Origin: Micavibrio sp.
GTDB taxonomy: Bacteria; Pseudomonadota; Alphaproteobacteria; Micavibrionales; Micavibrionaceae
Assembly: GCA_026989265.1 (NCBI GenBank)
Contig: JALSJP010000010.1
Coordinates: 1-64,000 of the forward strand
DNA: 64,000 bases
Direction of reading: 5' to 3'
Of this stretch, positions 49,640-58,968 are shown piece by piece. A model generated the notes under the pieces. That model was given only the letters and a program-made list of their open reading frames with translations, made no database searches and had not been told where the DNA came from. Both the position numbers and the translations under genes were made by a program. How positions within the stretch are numbered: position 1 is the stretch's first letter; each line of letters opens with the position of its first letter.

Positions 49640-51208
49640 ATGATGAATAATTTTGATGGCCTCGGCCTACACCGCGTGCTTGCCAAATCACTGGCGCACA
49701 TGAAATATGATAAACCTACACCAATTCAAGCACAAGCAATACCATTTGCTCTTCAGGGGCGCGATGTTATGGGTTCGGCGCAAACAGGAACGGGCAAGAC
49801 TGCCGCTTTTTCTGTACCATTAATAGAGTTTTTACTTCGCAATGAGCGCGGAACTGCTCTTGTCATGACGCCAACTAGAGAGCTTGGTAAGCAGGTTATG
49901 GATGTGATGCATCAGCTTTTAGGCCCTAAAAGCAATATTAAAACGGCATTCCTTATTGGCGGCGAGCCTATGGGCAAGCAGTGTAATCAATTACGTAACC
50001 GCCCGCGCCTTATTGTTGGAACACCTGGTAGAATTAGTGACCATGTTAGGCGCGCCAACCTTGATCTCGATGATACAAGGTTTTTGGTGTTGGATGAGAT
50101 GGATCGCATGCTTGATATGGGCTTTAGCATTCAAATTGATGATATTGTTAAACATATTCCATCAGAGCGCCAAACTTTGATGTTCTCGGCTACTATGCCT
50201 GATAATATTATGAAAATGGCAAATAAATATTTGGATAATCCAGAACGCGTGTCTGTTGGCTCAACATTTAATCCAGCTAAAAATATCAAGCAAGAAGTTA
50301 TCCATGTTAGCATGGATGATAAATATTCAATGCTTGTAAAGGAGCTTCATGCTCGCGATGGCTCGATCATTATATTTGTAAAAACAAAACGTAATGCCGA
50401 TAAAATGGCTAAAAAGCTTAGTAATGATGAATTTGAAGCCGAAGCAATCCATGGTGATTTGCAGCAGCGCAAGCGTGATCGCGTTATTAGAGAATACCGC
50501 AATAAGAAATTTAGAATTTTAGTGGCAACTGATGTTATATCACGCGGGCTTGATGTTCCGCATGTCGAGCATGTGATTAATTATGACTTGCCGCAAGTGC
50601 CAGAAGATTACATCCACCGCATTGGTCGCACGGCAAGAGCAGGGGCGCAAGGCTCGGCTTTATGTCTTATATCGCCGCAAGATGGGCGTAAATGGCATGC
50701 TATTGAAGTGCTTATGGATCCTAGTAAAAAGTCTTCCAATAAACATGCTCGTAACGATAATAGCAAAAGAAAGCCAAGAAAATCCTATGGCAAGAAATTT
50801 GGCGATAACAAAGGCAAGAGCTTTTCTAAAGATTCTCGGCGTTCCCGTGATGATCGCAGTGAGGGCGGTGAAGAGAGAAGCTTTAATAAGCCTAAAAAGT
50901 TTAAGCGTGACGACCGTAGTGAAGGTGAAAAATCTTTTAGTAAGCCTAAGAGATTTAAGCGTGATAATGATCGTGATGGCGAAAGAAAAAGCAACGAAAG
51001 CCGTGGCGAAACTCGCAATACTAGCAGTGAAGGCGATAAGCCTTTCAGCAAAAAGAAAAGCTATAATAAGGATTCTCGTCCGAATAGAAGCGATAGCCGA
51101 AAAAGTAATAATGACAGTAGCTCAGGTAAGAAATTTGCTAATAAGGGTGGAAATAACAGTCCTAAACGCAAGTTTTCAGGCGATAGTAAAAAACGCACAG
51201 CAGCATAA
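49640..51208 (+). CDS. DEAD-box family RNA helicase (RhlE-like) with DEMD box
   Basis: About 522 residues from ATG 49640, with AAGGA directly upstream; the frame opens at 49625. Motifs: Q (PTPIQAQAIP), I (AQTGTGKT), Ia (PTRELGKQ), Ib (VGTPGR), II (VLDEMDRMLDMGF, DEMD instead of DEAD), III (FSAT), and C-terminal FVKTKRNADKMA, ATDVISRGLDVP, HRIGRTARAG. The last ~150 residues are a basic low-complexity tail with RSEGEKSFSKPKRFKRD-like units. Likely works on rRNA or mRNA structure. A terminator follows at 51225. Confidence 0.93.
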   Translation: MMNNFDGLGLHRVLAKSLAHMKYDKPTPIQAQAIPFALQGRDVMGSAQTGTGKTAAFSVPLIEFLLRNERGTALVMTPTRELGKQVMDVMHQLLGPKSNIKTAFLIGGEPMGKQCNQLRNRPRLIVGTPGRISDHVRRANLDLDDTRFLVLDEMDRMLDMGFSIQIDDIVKHIPSERQTLMFSATMPDNIMKMANKYLDNPERVSVGSTFNPAKNIKQEVIHVSMDDKYSMLVKELHARDGSIIIFVKTKRNADKMAKKLSNDEFEAEAIHGDLQQRKRDRVIREYRNKKFRILVATDVISRGLDVPHVEHVINYDLPQVPEDYIHRIGRTARAGAQGSALCLISPQDGRKWHAIEVLMDPSKKSSNKHARNDNSKRKPRKSYGKKFGDNKGKSFSKDSRRSRDDRSEGGEERSFNKPKKFKRDDRSEGEKSFSKPKRFKRDNDRDGERKSNESRGETRNTSSEGDKPFSKKKSYNKDSRPNRSDSRKSNNDSSSGKKFANKGGNNSPKRKFSGDSKKRTAA

Positions 51209-51224
51209 AGTTTTGCTCATTATG

Positions 51225-51258
51225 CCGTGATTTTCATCTGTTTTTCACGGTTATTTTT
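51225..51258 (+). terminator. Intrinsic terminator after the helicase gene
   Basis: CCGTGA (51225-51230) pairs with TCACGG (51245-51250), followed by TTATTTTTAT. It lies 17 bases past the helicase stop. Confidence 0.75.
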
Positions 51259-51368
51259 ATAAAGGTTTAAGTTGACCGAATATATATGCAGCCAATTTCT
51301 AGTTTTTCTTGATCATGGCTGCGTATTTAATGACTTAGATTTTAAGTAAATCTCATGGTGATATTTCA

Positions 51369-51413
51369 ATCCAATGACATAGGTGTCGCGAGCGAAACCC
51401 TATCTCATTGGAT
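51369..51413 (+). ncRNA. Structured element between helicase and nadC
   Basis: Three nested helices: atccaatga (51369-51377) with tcattggat (51405-51413); atagg (51379-51383) with cctat (51399-51403); and tcg (51386-51388) with cga (51393-51395) around a CGAG loop. An attttatt tail follows. It may be a second terminator, a small RNA or a leader element of nadC, about 80 bases downstream. I do not recognise a known riboswitch. The rest of the 285-bp gap is plain AT-rich sequence. Confidence 0.4.
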
Positions 51414-51493
51414 ATTTTATTCATCCACCGTAGACAACCGTAGATCAACATAATATAAACAATTTTAATTATATAAATATATACGGCTATTTC

Positions 51494-52342
51494 ATGAATA
51501 CACCTTACATAGTAATCGAAAATATCGTGCGTGCTGCCTTGTTAGAAGATTTAGGGCATGGGCATGATATAACTACACGGCTCACTATCCCAAATGATAA
51601 GCAATGTAGATCAGTATTGCGCACGCGTGAGCAAGGCGTGCTTGCGGGCTTAAGCGCTGCATTAAGCGCATTTACACTAACCAATCCTAATTTTGAGATG
51701 GAAATTCTAGCGCGTGATGGAGATATTATCGAAGCTGGTCAAGATATCGCGATTATAACTGGCTCTGCGCAAGCAACATTAATCGCCGAGCGCACCGCTC
51801 TTAACCTGCTAAGCCATATGTCAGGTATTGCAAGCCTTACGCATAAATATGTGGCGGAAATTCAAGGCACAAATGCCAAGATATGTGATACGCGCAAGAC
51901 TTTGGCAAATCTGCGAGCGCTGCAGAAATATGCCGTTCGAATGGGCGGAGGGCATAATCACCGCTTTGGGCTTGATGATGCAATATTAATCAAAGATAAC
52001 CATATCGCTATTGCTGGCGGGATAGAGCAAGCTCTAAAATCTGCTATCAATAATGCAAGTCATACAGTTAAAATCGAGATAGAAGTTGATAATTTAAAGC
52101 AGCTTGAAGAAGTACTAAAAATTGGCGGCGCGAATATTATTATGCTTGATAATTTTTGCATCACGGATTTAAAGACCGCTGTAAACATGATAGATGGTAG
52201 GGCTGTTACCGAGGCATCGGGCGGCATTAGCCTAAGCACTGTGCGCGAAATATCCCAAAGCGGTGTTAGTTATATCTCTGTGGGAGCGCTCACCCACTCC
52301 GCCCCCGCCCTTGATATTGGGCTGGATGTTGGTATTTTGTAA
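51494..52342 (+). CDS. nadC: NadC, nicotinate-nucleotide pyrophosphorylase (carboxylating)
   Basis: 282 residues with the QPRTase pattern: ALLEDLGHGHDITTRLTI, AERTALNLLSHMSGIAS, CDTRKTLANLRALQKYAV, GGGHNHRFGLDDAILIKDNHI, EIEVDNLKQLEEVL, NIIMLDNF and EASGGISLSTV. It makes NaMN from quinolinate in NAD synthesis. nadA and nadB are not adjacent. Confidence 0.96.
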   Translation: MNTPYIVIENIVRAALLEDLGHGHDITTRLTIPNDKQCRSVLRTREQGVLAGLSAALSAFTLTNPNFEMEILARDGDIIEAGQDIAIITGSAQATLIAERTALNLLSHMSGIASLTHKYVAEIQGTNAKICDTRKTLANLRALQKYAVRMGGGHNHRFGLDDAILIKDNHIAIAGGIEQALKSAINNASHTVKIEIEVDNLKQLEEVLKIGGANIIMLDNFCITDLKTAVNMIDGRAVTEASGGISLSTVREISQSGVSYISVGALTHSAPALDIGLDVGIL

Positions 52343-52419
52343 ATAATTTCCACCTCAATTTCTATATTATAGTAGCTTAGGGTCATAACCTGTTACGAAG
52401 TACCCTATAGGGCGTAAAA

Positions 52420-53313
52420 CTAAAAATTCCGCTTAACTGGATCTTTGCTAAACACAAGTAATAGCCCGCTGATAATAATTATGCTTCCGCCCAAAATCAT
52501 CCATATATCAGGCAGATCATTAAACATGACATAGCCAAGGGCTAGCGCAAGAACAATTTGAATATAGTGAATGGGCGCCACAACAGCAAATGGGGCAATG
52601 CGAAAGCCATATGCGATAGTGCTAAGACCTATTGTAACCAATATTCCATTAAGAATAAAAATGGGCACATGACTTATTGCGGGCAGCGATATATCAGGCA
52701 ACACATAAAATCCAAGCAATGATAAAATCACCAAATTTGGATAGAATGAAAGTGATAATATGCTCTCATTATCATCTAATGGGCGGGCTAGCATGCTTAA
52801 TGCCACAATAAAAGCCAGCGCAATAAATGCATATAATATATTTATTGAAAAATCCGTTAGCCCGAAGCGAAATGCAACCAATATCCCTAAAAATCCTAAT
52901 GCTATAATAAGCCAGTTTTTATGCGTAACGCGCTCTTTATAAAGCGGAATTGCCGCGATTGTTATTAAAAATGGTGCAAGAAATAATATCGTATAAAGAG
53001 TGGCAAGCGGCAGGGCATCTGCGCCCTTTAATGCGCTTACAATAAAAAATGATATGCCAAATGCGCAAATACCGCGCCCTAAATGTATGGGGAGTTTCTT
53101 GGTTTGCACCGTCTTTTTCAAGCCTCCCAATAAAGGAGATAGACACAGACCAAAGACTAGCGATACGTAATATGTCCAAAATATCACATGAGATGTTTCA
53201 TAGTAAATCCCAAGCCATTTAGCGCAAGCATCCGCAAAAGCAAAGCTCAAAAACCCGCATAGAGCAATGAGCATACCCTTTTTAGTATTGTTTAAATTTA
53301 AACCACTTAACAT
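52420..53313 (-). CDS. EamA/DMT-family transporter
   Basis: 297 residues with about ten membrane spans in two EamA halves. The first half has the LCGFLSFAFADACAKWLG start and GADALPLATLYTILFLAPFLITIAA; the second has RIAPFAVVAPIHYIQIVLALALGYVMF. Members export metabolites or import nucleotide sugars; the substrate is not visible. Convergent with nadC and divergent from crcB. Confidence 0.9.
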   Translation of the reverse strand: MLSGLNLNNTKKGMLIALCGFLSFAFADACAKWLGIYYETSHVIFWTYYVSLVFGLCLSPLLGGLKKTVQTKKLPIHLGRGICAFGISFFIVSALKGADALPLATLYTILFLAPFLITIAAIPLYKERVTHKNWLIIALGFLGILVAFRFGLTDFSINILYAFIALAFIVALSMLARPLDDNESILSLSFYPNLVILSLLGFYVLPDISLPAISHVPIFILNGILVTIGLSTIAYGFRIAPFAVVAPIHYIQIVLALALGYVMFNDLPDIWMILGGSIIIISGLLLVFSKDPVKRNF

Positions 53314-53372
53314 GTTAGTAGTAATACCTTATAAGAGAGACTTGGTAGAGTAAAATATAGTAAGAGGTTTAA

Positions 53373-53756
53373 GTGGTTAGCACAATAGCAGTTGTTGCAT
53401 TTGGCGGGGCATTGGGTGCAATAGCCCGATATGGCGTGAATATTGGCGCAACTCAAATTTTTGGGCATGGTTTTCCTTGGGGAACATTAATTGTTAACAT
53501 CCTTGGTTCATTCCTTATGGGAGTTGTGATTGCAAAATTTGCTAGCATGGATAATGTCTCACAAGAGCTTAAAACATTATATGTCACAGGGTTTTTAGGA
53601 GCGTTTACAACATTTTCTACTTTCTCACTTGATTTTGTGAGCTTATGGGAGCGCGGGGAAATGATTCAAGCCGTTTCTTATATGCTAGTTTCTGTTATTG
53701 CCTCTATCATGGCATTATTTATTGCATTATGGGTTATGAAAGGCACTATATCATGA
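53373..53756 (+). CDS. crcB: CrcB/Fluc fluoride channel
   Basis: 127 residues, GTG start with AGAGG 6 bases upstream. Four membrane segments with the family signatures GGALGAIARYGVN, FPWGTLIVNILGSFLMGV and GFLGAFTTFSTFSLD. It exports fluoride. I looked upstream for a fluoride riboswitch and saw none. The stop codon overlaps the rluC start (ATGA). Confidence 0.95.
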   Translation: MVSTIAVVAFGGALGAIARYGVNIGATQIFGHGFPWGTLIVNILGSFLMGVVIAKFASMDNVSQELKTLYVTGFLGAFTTFSTFSLDFVSLWERGEMIQAVSYMLVSVIASIMALFIALWVMKGTIS

Positions 53757-54766
53757 GCGCAAAGCTTAAAATTATCACTGTAAAAGAAGATGATGACGGG
53801 CAGCGGCTTGAGCGTTGGCTTAAGAAAAATGTCCCTGACATGCCCTATGTTTTGGCGCAAAAGCTTATGCGTAAGGGGCAAATCCGCATGGATGGTAAGC
53901 GGGTAAAACCTGAGACTCGCATCATTGCTGGGCTGGATATAAAAGTCCCGCCATTTGATGTTAAGGAAAGAACGCATAAGCCGCAAAAAAGGGATTTATC
54001 CGAAGCTGATATAGATTTAATACGATCGCTTGTCATTTATAAAGATGATGATGTTATTGCGATAAATAAGCCCTATGGGCTTGCTTCTCAAGGCGGCACG
54101 AATACTGACCGCCATGTTGATGCTATGCTGCTTGCACTTAAAAATGATGAGGGGGTTGTCCCGCGCCTAGTTCATCGCCTTGATAAAGATACAAGCGGAG
54201 TTATGCTGCTTGCTCGCTCTGCCAAGGCGGCAAAAGCATTGGGCGAAGCATTTAAAAGCCGTGATGTGCGCAAGATTTACTGGGCAGTCGTAACCCCCAC
54301 GCCTGAAATGCTGGAAGGCTCAATCAAAGCCCCTATTATAAAATCTAGTGGTGATTTTGAGAAAATGATAATTGATGAGGATGATGGCAAATACGCGCTT
54401 ACCGAATATCATGTCATTGAAAGCGCAGGGCAAGCCGCCGCATTTGTCGCGTTTTGGCCTAGAACGGGGCGCACGCATCAAATCCGCGTTCATGCAGCGC
54501 AGGGCTTAGGCTCTTCTATAATTGGTGATCGTAAATATCGCGCGGTTAAGGATGAAGAATGCAAGCTTCTTGACGCTGATCTTGCGGGCATGGATTTGGC
54601 AAAACGCCTGCATTTGCATTCACGGCGCATTATATTGCCTCACCCGATGAAGCATGGGCAAGTGCTTGACATTACCGCCCCGCTCGATGAAGGGCTAATA
54701 AAAAGCTGGAAAGCTTTGGGGTTTAATTATAAATATAAACAAGACCCATTTGAAAATATTAGTTAA
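53753..54766 (+). CDS. RluC/RluD-type pseudouridine synthase
   Basis: 337 residues from ATG 53753, overlapping the crcB stop; the frame opens upstream within crcB but that part is a shadow. An S4 domain (GQRLERWLKKNVPDMPYVLAQKL) is followed by VIAINKPYGLASQGG, the catalytic RLVHRLDKDTSGVMLLARS and GRTHQIRVHAA. It modifies 23S rRNA, probably as RluC. The crcB-rluA-type pair is common in alphaproteobacteria. Confidence 0.93.
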   Translation: MSAKLKIITVKEDDDGQRLERWLKKNVPDMPYVLAQKLMRKGQIRMDGKRVKPETRIIAGLDIKVPPFDVKERTHKPQKRDLSEADIDLIRSLVIYKDDDVIAINKPYGLASQGGTNTDRHVDAMLLALKNDEGVVPRLVHRLDKDTSGVMLLARSAKAAKALGEAFKSRDVRKIYWAVVTPTPEMLEGSIKAPIIKSSGDFEKMIIDEDDGKYALTEYHVIESAGQAAAFVAFWPRTGRTHQIRVHAAQGLGSSIIGDRKYRAVKDEECKLLDADLAGMDLAKRLHLHSRRIILPHPMKHGQVLDITAPLDEGLIKSWKALGFNYKYKQDPFENIS

Positions 54767-54782
54767 ATAAGAAAGAATTTTA

Positions 54783-55790
54783 ATGAGTGAAACGCCCCCG
54801 CCTAGCCTTGATAAAAAAGAAGTAAACTGGCTTTCAAGAATATTAAAACTAGTATTTATATTATTAGCTTTTTTCCTTGTCGGAATAACGGTGCTTTTCA
54901 ATATGGGCGGAAATAGCGATAGCCTTAAAAGCTCTGTCCAAAATTTCACTAGCGAGCTTTTCCACGGCAGACCAACGGAAGTCGACAAGCTTGTATATAT
55001 GAGCTTTTTCCCAAGGCTTGGCTTTGATGCGGAAGGGATAAAAGTCCTGTCTAGCATAGATGAGGGCTATAACATTGTGGAAATTGGTAAAATTCAGGTA
55101 TTTATGGGGTTTTGGGACGTTGCTTTTCGTAATCCTCGTGTTAAGCAATTTTATATCGGAGAATTCAAAGCAATAAAAGGCGCGGTTGGCGCAAAAGAAT
55201 TTTATATCGAGAAGATTTTTATTGACCATGACGTGGAAAATAACGCGGCGCGGCTAAGCGGTAATGGAGAAATTGGCGATAACCCTTGGGCTTTCAACAT
55301 AGATATAGAAGTCTCTGGCTCTAAGGGAGAGTATAAATATATACTTAAAAATATTGCAGATTTCACCTTTAATGTTGCGGATATAAGCACAAAAGGAACA
55401 TTCATAGCTCATGAAGATGGCTATTTCAAATTTGAAAATTTTGAGATTATATCTGAAGATATAGAATTTAATGGTGATTTGACTTTATCTGCATTGGGCA
55501 AGAAAATGCTCAAATTAAAGGGTGCTATCACCTCAAAAGGCAGTGATAATCCATTATCTCCTGACCTGATTTTTAACTACACAAAATCTCCTGTAAAAAT
55601 TGACGGTGTTATCTCCTCTAACAGCTCTAAGCAAGATATAGCAGATGCAAAAAATATATTGCTCATCCTTGAAAAGCTTAGGGATATTGTTGGCTATGAG
55701 GCTGCTAAAAAAGATGAGGATAGCTATGATTGGGCTGCCTTGTTTGATTTCAGCGCGGTTAAAATCACAAATACTCAAGAGCAAGAATAA
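54783..55790 (+). CDS. AsmA-like membrane-anchored protein
   Basis: 335 residues. One membrane span at about 21-39 is followed by a beta-rich region with the AsmA/TamB flavour: FPRLGFDAEGIKV, GFWDVAFRNPRVKQFYIG, ARLSGNGEIGDNPWAFNIDI and TFIAHEDGYFKFENFEI. AsmA-like proteins help transport lipids between membranes. The match is by pattern only. Its stop overlaps the ATP12 start (TAATG). Confidence 0.6.
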   Translation: MSETPPPSLDKKEVNWLSRILKLVFILLAFFLVGITVLFNMGGNSDSLKSSVQNFTSELFHGRPTEVDKLVYMSFFPRLGFDAEGIKVLSSIDEGYNIVEIGKIQVFMGFWDVAFRNPRVKQFYIGEFKAIKGAVGAKEFYIEKIFIDHDVENNAARLSGNGEIGDNPWAFNIDIEVSGSKGEYKYILKNIADFTFNVADISTKGTFIAHEDGYFKFENFEIISEDIEFNGDLTLSALGKKMLKLKGAITSKGSDNPLSPDLIFNYTKSPVKIDGVISSNSSKQDIADAKNILLILEKLRDIVGYEAAKKDEDSYDWAALFDFSAVKITNTQEQE

Positions 55791-56494
55791 TGAAGCGTTT
55801 TTACAAGCTTGTATCTATTGATAAGACAGGTGGCGGATACCACATATTGCTTGATGGCAAGCCTGTAAAGACAAAATCGGGGGCATATCTTTGTGCAGCA
55901 AATGAAGCCATAGCCACTCGCATTATGACGGAATGGGCAGAACAAAAAGAGCATATATTGCCCGATACAATGCCCTTTACTCAAATATTAAATACCAAGA
56001 TAGACCGCGTTTCTAAAGAGCGCGAGGAAATGAGCAAATATGTTTTAAAATATATGGACACTGATTTAATTTGCTATTTCGCTGATAACCCGCCAGAGCT
56101 TCTCGATAAGCAAAAACAAGCATGGCAAATATGGCTTGATTGGTTCGAAAAAGAATTTGGCATTGCTTTGGAAACAACGACAGGGCTTGCCGCTCTAACG
56201 CAAGATAGCTGCGCCCATGAGGCGGCAGCGGATTTTGTGCATGCATTAGATGATGAGCATTTCACAATATTGCAACTTGTTACATCTATAAGTGGTTCGG
56301 TAATCCTTGGGCTAGCCATGATTAAAGGCACGGCAAATGCTGCTCAAGTTTTTGATGCTTGCTTTGTTGAGGAGAGCTTCAGAGAGGCATTATATGATGC
56401 AGAAAAATACGGCGCTGACCCAGCGTTGGAAAAAGAGCAAAAAGCAAAAATGCGAGATTTTAACGCCGCACATGATTACATCGCTTTACTGTGA
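55790..56494 (+). CDS. ATP12-family F1-ATPase assembly chaperone
   Basis: 234 residues: MKRFYKLVSIDKTGGGYHILLDGKPVKTKSG opens the family, followed by EWAEQKEHILPDTMPFTQIL, YMDTDLICYFAD, and SVILGLAMIKG-x-ANAAQVF with the C-terminal DLE-like segment. Mitochondrial Atp12 binds the alpha subunit; bacterial members are nearly confined to alphaproteobacteria. It follows the AsmA-like gene and ends 9 bases inside the convergent spermidine-synthase-like gene. Confidence 0.93.
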   Translation: MKRFYKLVSIDKTGGGYHILLDGKPVKTKSGAYLCAANEAIATRIMTEWAEQKEHILPDTMPFTQILNTKIDRVSKEREEMSKYVLKYMDTDLICYFADNPPELLDKQKQAWQIWLDWFEKEFGIALETTTGLAALTQDSCAHEAAADFVHALDDEHFTILQLVTSISGSVILGLAMIKGTANAAQVFDACFVEESFREALYDAEKYGADPALEKEQKAKMRDFNAAHDYIALL

Positions 56495-58951
56495 GCTTTT
56501 GTATTCTTTACAACTAGCCAAAGCTATAAAAGCTACGCTTAGTAAAGCGTAGCAAACGCCGCCAATAACCAAAGTTTTATCAATTCCCATGCTTATATTA
56601 AGTGCAATAGCAATCGAGCTGCCTAGCACTCCTGCTGCGCCATTAATACCCCAAAACCATGCCGTAGCCCTTGTATCGAACTTTGATGCAATGCTTAGCC
56701 CCGTAGGAAAGCCAAACCCCATAAGCAATCCCGATGGCGCAATAATAGCAACGCTGATTAGAACGCGCGATGCTATATCGACCTCGGCATAATCATGGAA
56801 TATATCTTTCAATATTACCGCGAGCAATAATGCATAACCAAATGTTAGAAAACTCCATATTATTTGCCTTGGCAGCGTGTTTAATGGCAGTTTTTCAGAT
56901 ATTAAGCTCCCGATCCCTGCAGCTATGATAATGCTAAACAGCACAACGCTTAAGCCATATATTGGGTGACCAAGAAACACGCCGAATGCTTGCAGCAGTG
57001 ATATCTCTATAAGCATAAAGCCAAGCCCTATTAGCATGAAATACAAAGTCCCTGCTTTTATAAATGTGCTGCTTTTATCTTTTACAGTTTTTAACAATGG
57101 AGCGATAATTACGAACGCCACCATAAGTGCAGAGAATAATATGATTATATAGAGGTTAAACGTAGCTTTTGCCTGCCCCATAGCAACATCCCTACCGAAA
57201 CCAGCAGGCATCATTGCCATTTTTATAACGTCCCAAGGCTTGTCTATACGCGCCTGATTAAAGAAAAATGGGCGCATATCAGTTGATGGCGAAACATCAA
57301 AAAATTGCTTATCTGATATTTCATTAAGCTCATCAATATTTTGCGCAACAAGCAAATCTTTTAAAATCCCATCAATAATTGCTGCCTCAGGGAAAATAAT
57401 ATTATTATATTCTTTTTCTGCTGAATTTCTCTTTAGCGCGGCTAGCTGCTCATCAGTGAATGGGGATTTAGAAATTATAATTGTTGCAATTATGCCCGAG
57501 TTAATCATAACAATATGGTCTTTAACATTTACAATGCCCTGATCAAACAAAGTAGCCATAGCAACTGATAGGGTGCGCCCTGTGTCATCCATAACATCTG
57601 CCGACCAGCGGCTAACTGTAAATACGCCATTTTCGCTTAAATCATTCATAAAGATTGACCAAGCCTCAACCGTGTAAAGTCCATTTTCAGAAAGAGCAAA
57701 TGCGCCCGATCCTGTAGCAGCCCAAGTATCAATCAAGCTCATTTGGATAAGGTCTAGCTTTTCAGTATTTCCTCTAAACCAGCTTCGCGCCTCTTCATTT
57801 AGAATTTTAACGCCTGATTGATTATATAGGTTTGCATATTCTCTATATTCTGGATGATCTCTTAGTAATTTTATCTGAACAGGATTAACATCAAGCGCGA
57901 CTACTTCCTCAACGCCAAAATATTTAGCAGAAAGCAAATCACGTCCACCGCCAACGCCTATAATGGCAGCCTTCCTAATGTTCGGCAGGGCGTAGGCAGA
58001 ATTAATTACATCATATTCCAAATATCTATGCTTAGAAAAATCACCATCAAATTTAGTAATTGGTGTGCCTGCATCCCCATCAATGGTTAGGAACTTACCT
58101 GATACTGTTATATCAGTTGGGAATTTGGGCGAAGGCCCCCAAACAAATGGCTTAGAGCCAGTTACCTCATTGGAAACAGTGACGCGAGATATAGAATTCC
58201 ACTCTTCATAATCTATATCCGCCATTTTAGTGAAATTATTTTTGATCCATAATGGATATAAAAAAGGAGATGGAAGAGCTATATTTAATGCTCCCAATGC
58301 GAATATTGCTACAAAAAATGTAAGGGCTAGCTTTTTAAGATTAAAGCTGTAATGGCTGATTTTTGCTTCTTTTTTGTCAGAGTCTGATACTGGAAAAAAT
58401 AATGCAGCTACAAAGGCTATGCCAGATAAAAACAATATAGCAGAAGGGGTGTCTATGCTCTCCATAAGGATAAGCGCGGCAATGCAGCCTAGCCCTGCTC
58501 CCAACAAATCTATGCCATAAGTCTTTCCAACAGGAAAAGGCGCGCGCGTTAGGGCAATGGTAATAGCAACGCCCGCATGGTAATAGGCAATGCTAGTGGC
58601 GATAGCGGCAATCGGCAAAGTCGCAAGCGTTTTCAATGTATTACTAGATATAATCGGAATGAATAATTGCGCGACTAAGGCTATCAGAATGAAAAACCCA
58701 AATGCCATTGAGTGCTTTCGGGCTATTAGACCATAATTTTTGCGCTGCTCGGCTTCGTTTGAGCGGTAAATTTTGAGCGCGCCCATGGTAAGCCCAAACA
58801 TCGCCATGCTGATGACCAGAAATGATAAATGATACCATGAGGTAACAGAGAAAATTCTTGATTGAAGTATTTGAAGAGCCATAACAAGCCCCGCTAGTAA
58901 GAATACTCCGATATAAAAAGAAACTGCTTTGTTTTTCATGTGTATTTCCAA
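56486..58951 (-). CDS. MFS-like membrane protein fused to spermidine-synthase-like domain
   Basis: 821 residues. Membrane segments at the N-terminus (about seven in residues 10-230) and C-terminus (about seven from 560 on) flank a soluble Rossmann domain. That domain has AAIIGVGGGRDLLSAKYFGVEEVVALDVNP, then DARSWF-like EEARSWFRGN and LIQMSLIDTWAATG. This is the architecture of membrane-embedded spermine/spermidine synthase homologues. Whether it makes polyamine or uses another acceptor is not known; the first Gly motif and Asp for SAM binding are present. Confidence 0.85.
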   Translation of the reverse strand: MEIHMKNKAVSFYIGVFLLAGLVMALQILQSRIFSVTSWYHLSFLVISMAMFGLTMGALKIYRSNEAEQRKNYGLIARKHSMAFGFFILIALVAQLFIPIISSNTLKTLATLPIAAIATSIAYYHAGVAITIALTRAPFPVGKTYGIDLLGAGLGCIAALILMESIDTPSAILFLSGIAFVAALFFPVSDSDKKEAKISHYSFNLKKLALTFFVAIFALGALNIALPSPFLYPLWIKNNFTKMADIDYEEWNSISRVTVSNEVTGSKPFVWGPSPKFPTDITVSGKFLTIDGDAGTPITKFDGDFSKHRYLEYDVINSAYALPNIRKAAIIGVGGGRDLLSAKYFGVEEVVALDVNPVQIKLLRDHPEYREYANLYNQSGVKILNEEARSWFRGNTEKLDLIQMSLIDTWAATGSGAFALSENGLYTVEAWSIFMNDLSENGVFTVSRWSADVMDDTGRTLSVAMATLFDQGIVNVKDHIVMINSGIIATIIISKSPFTDEQLAALKRNSAEKEYNNIIFPEAAIIDGILKDLLVAQNIDELNEISDKQFFDVSPSTDMRPFFFNQARIDKPWDVIKMAMMPAGFGRDVAMGQAKATFNLYIIILFSALMVAFVIIAPLLKTVKDKSSTFIKAGTLYFMLIGLGFMLIEISLLQAFGVFLGHPIYGLSVVLFSIIIAAGIGSLISEKLPLNTLPRQIIWSFLTFGYALLLAVILKDIFHDYAEVDIASRVLISVAIIAPSGLLMGFGFPTGLSIASKFDTRATAWFWGINGAAGVLGSSIAIALNISMGIDKTLVIGGVCYALLSVAFIALASCKEYKSSQ

Positions 58952-58968
58952 TATGTTAGTTTTATACC

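Noticed and set aside
50583-51230. 215-codon plus-strand ORF in another frame of the helicase tail
   Set aside because: The repetitive basic tail of the helicase creates an open alternative frame; no start signal or family pattern.
52378-52389. 12-mer tagggtcataac shared with 5166-5177
   Set aside because: Repeated 12-mers are expected by chance many times in 64 kb, and the flanks do not match.
53314-53372. Possible fluoride riboswitch before crcB
   Set aside because: The 59-base gap is too short and shows none of the conserved crcB-motif segments.
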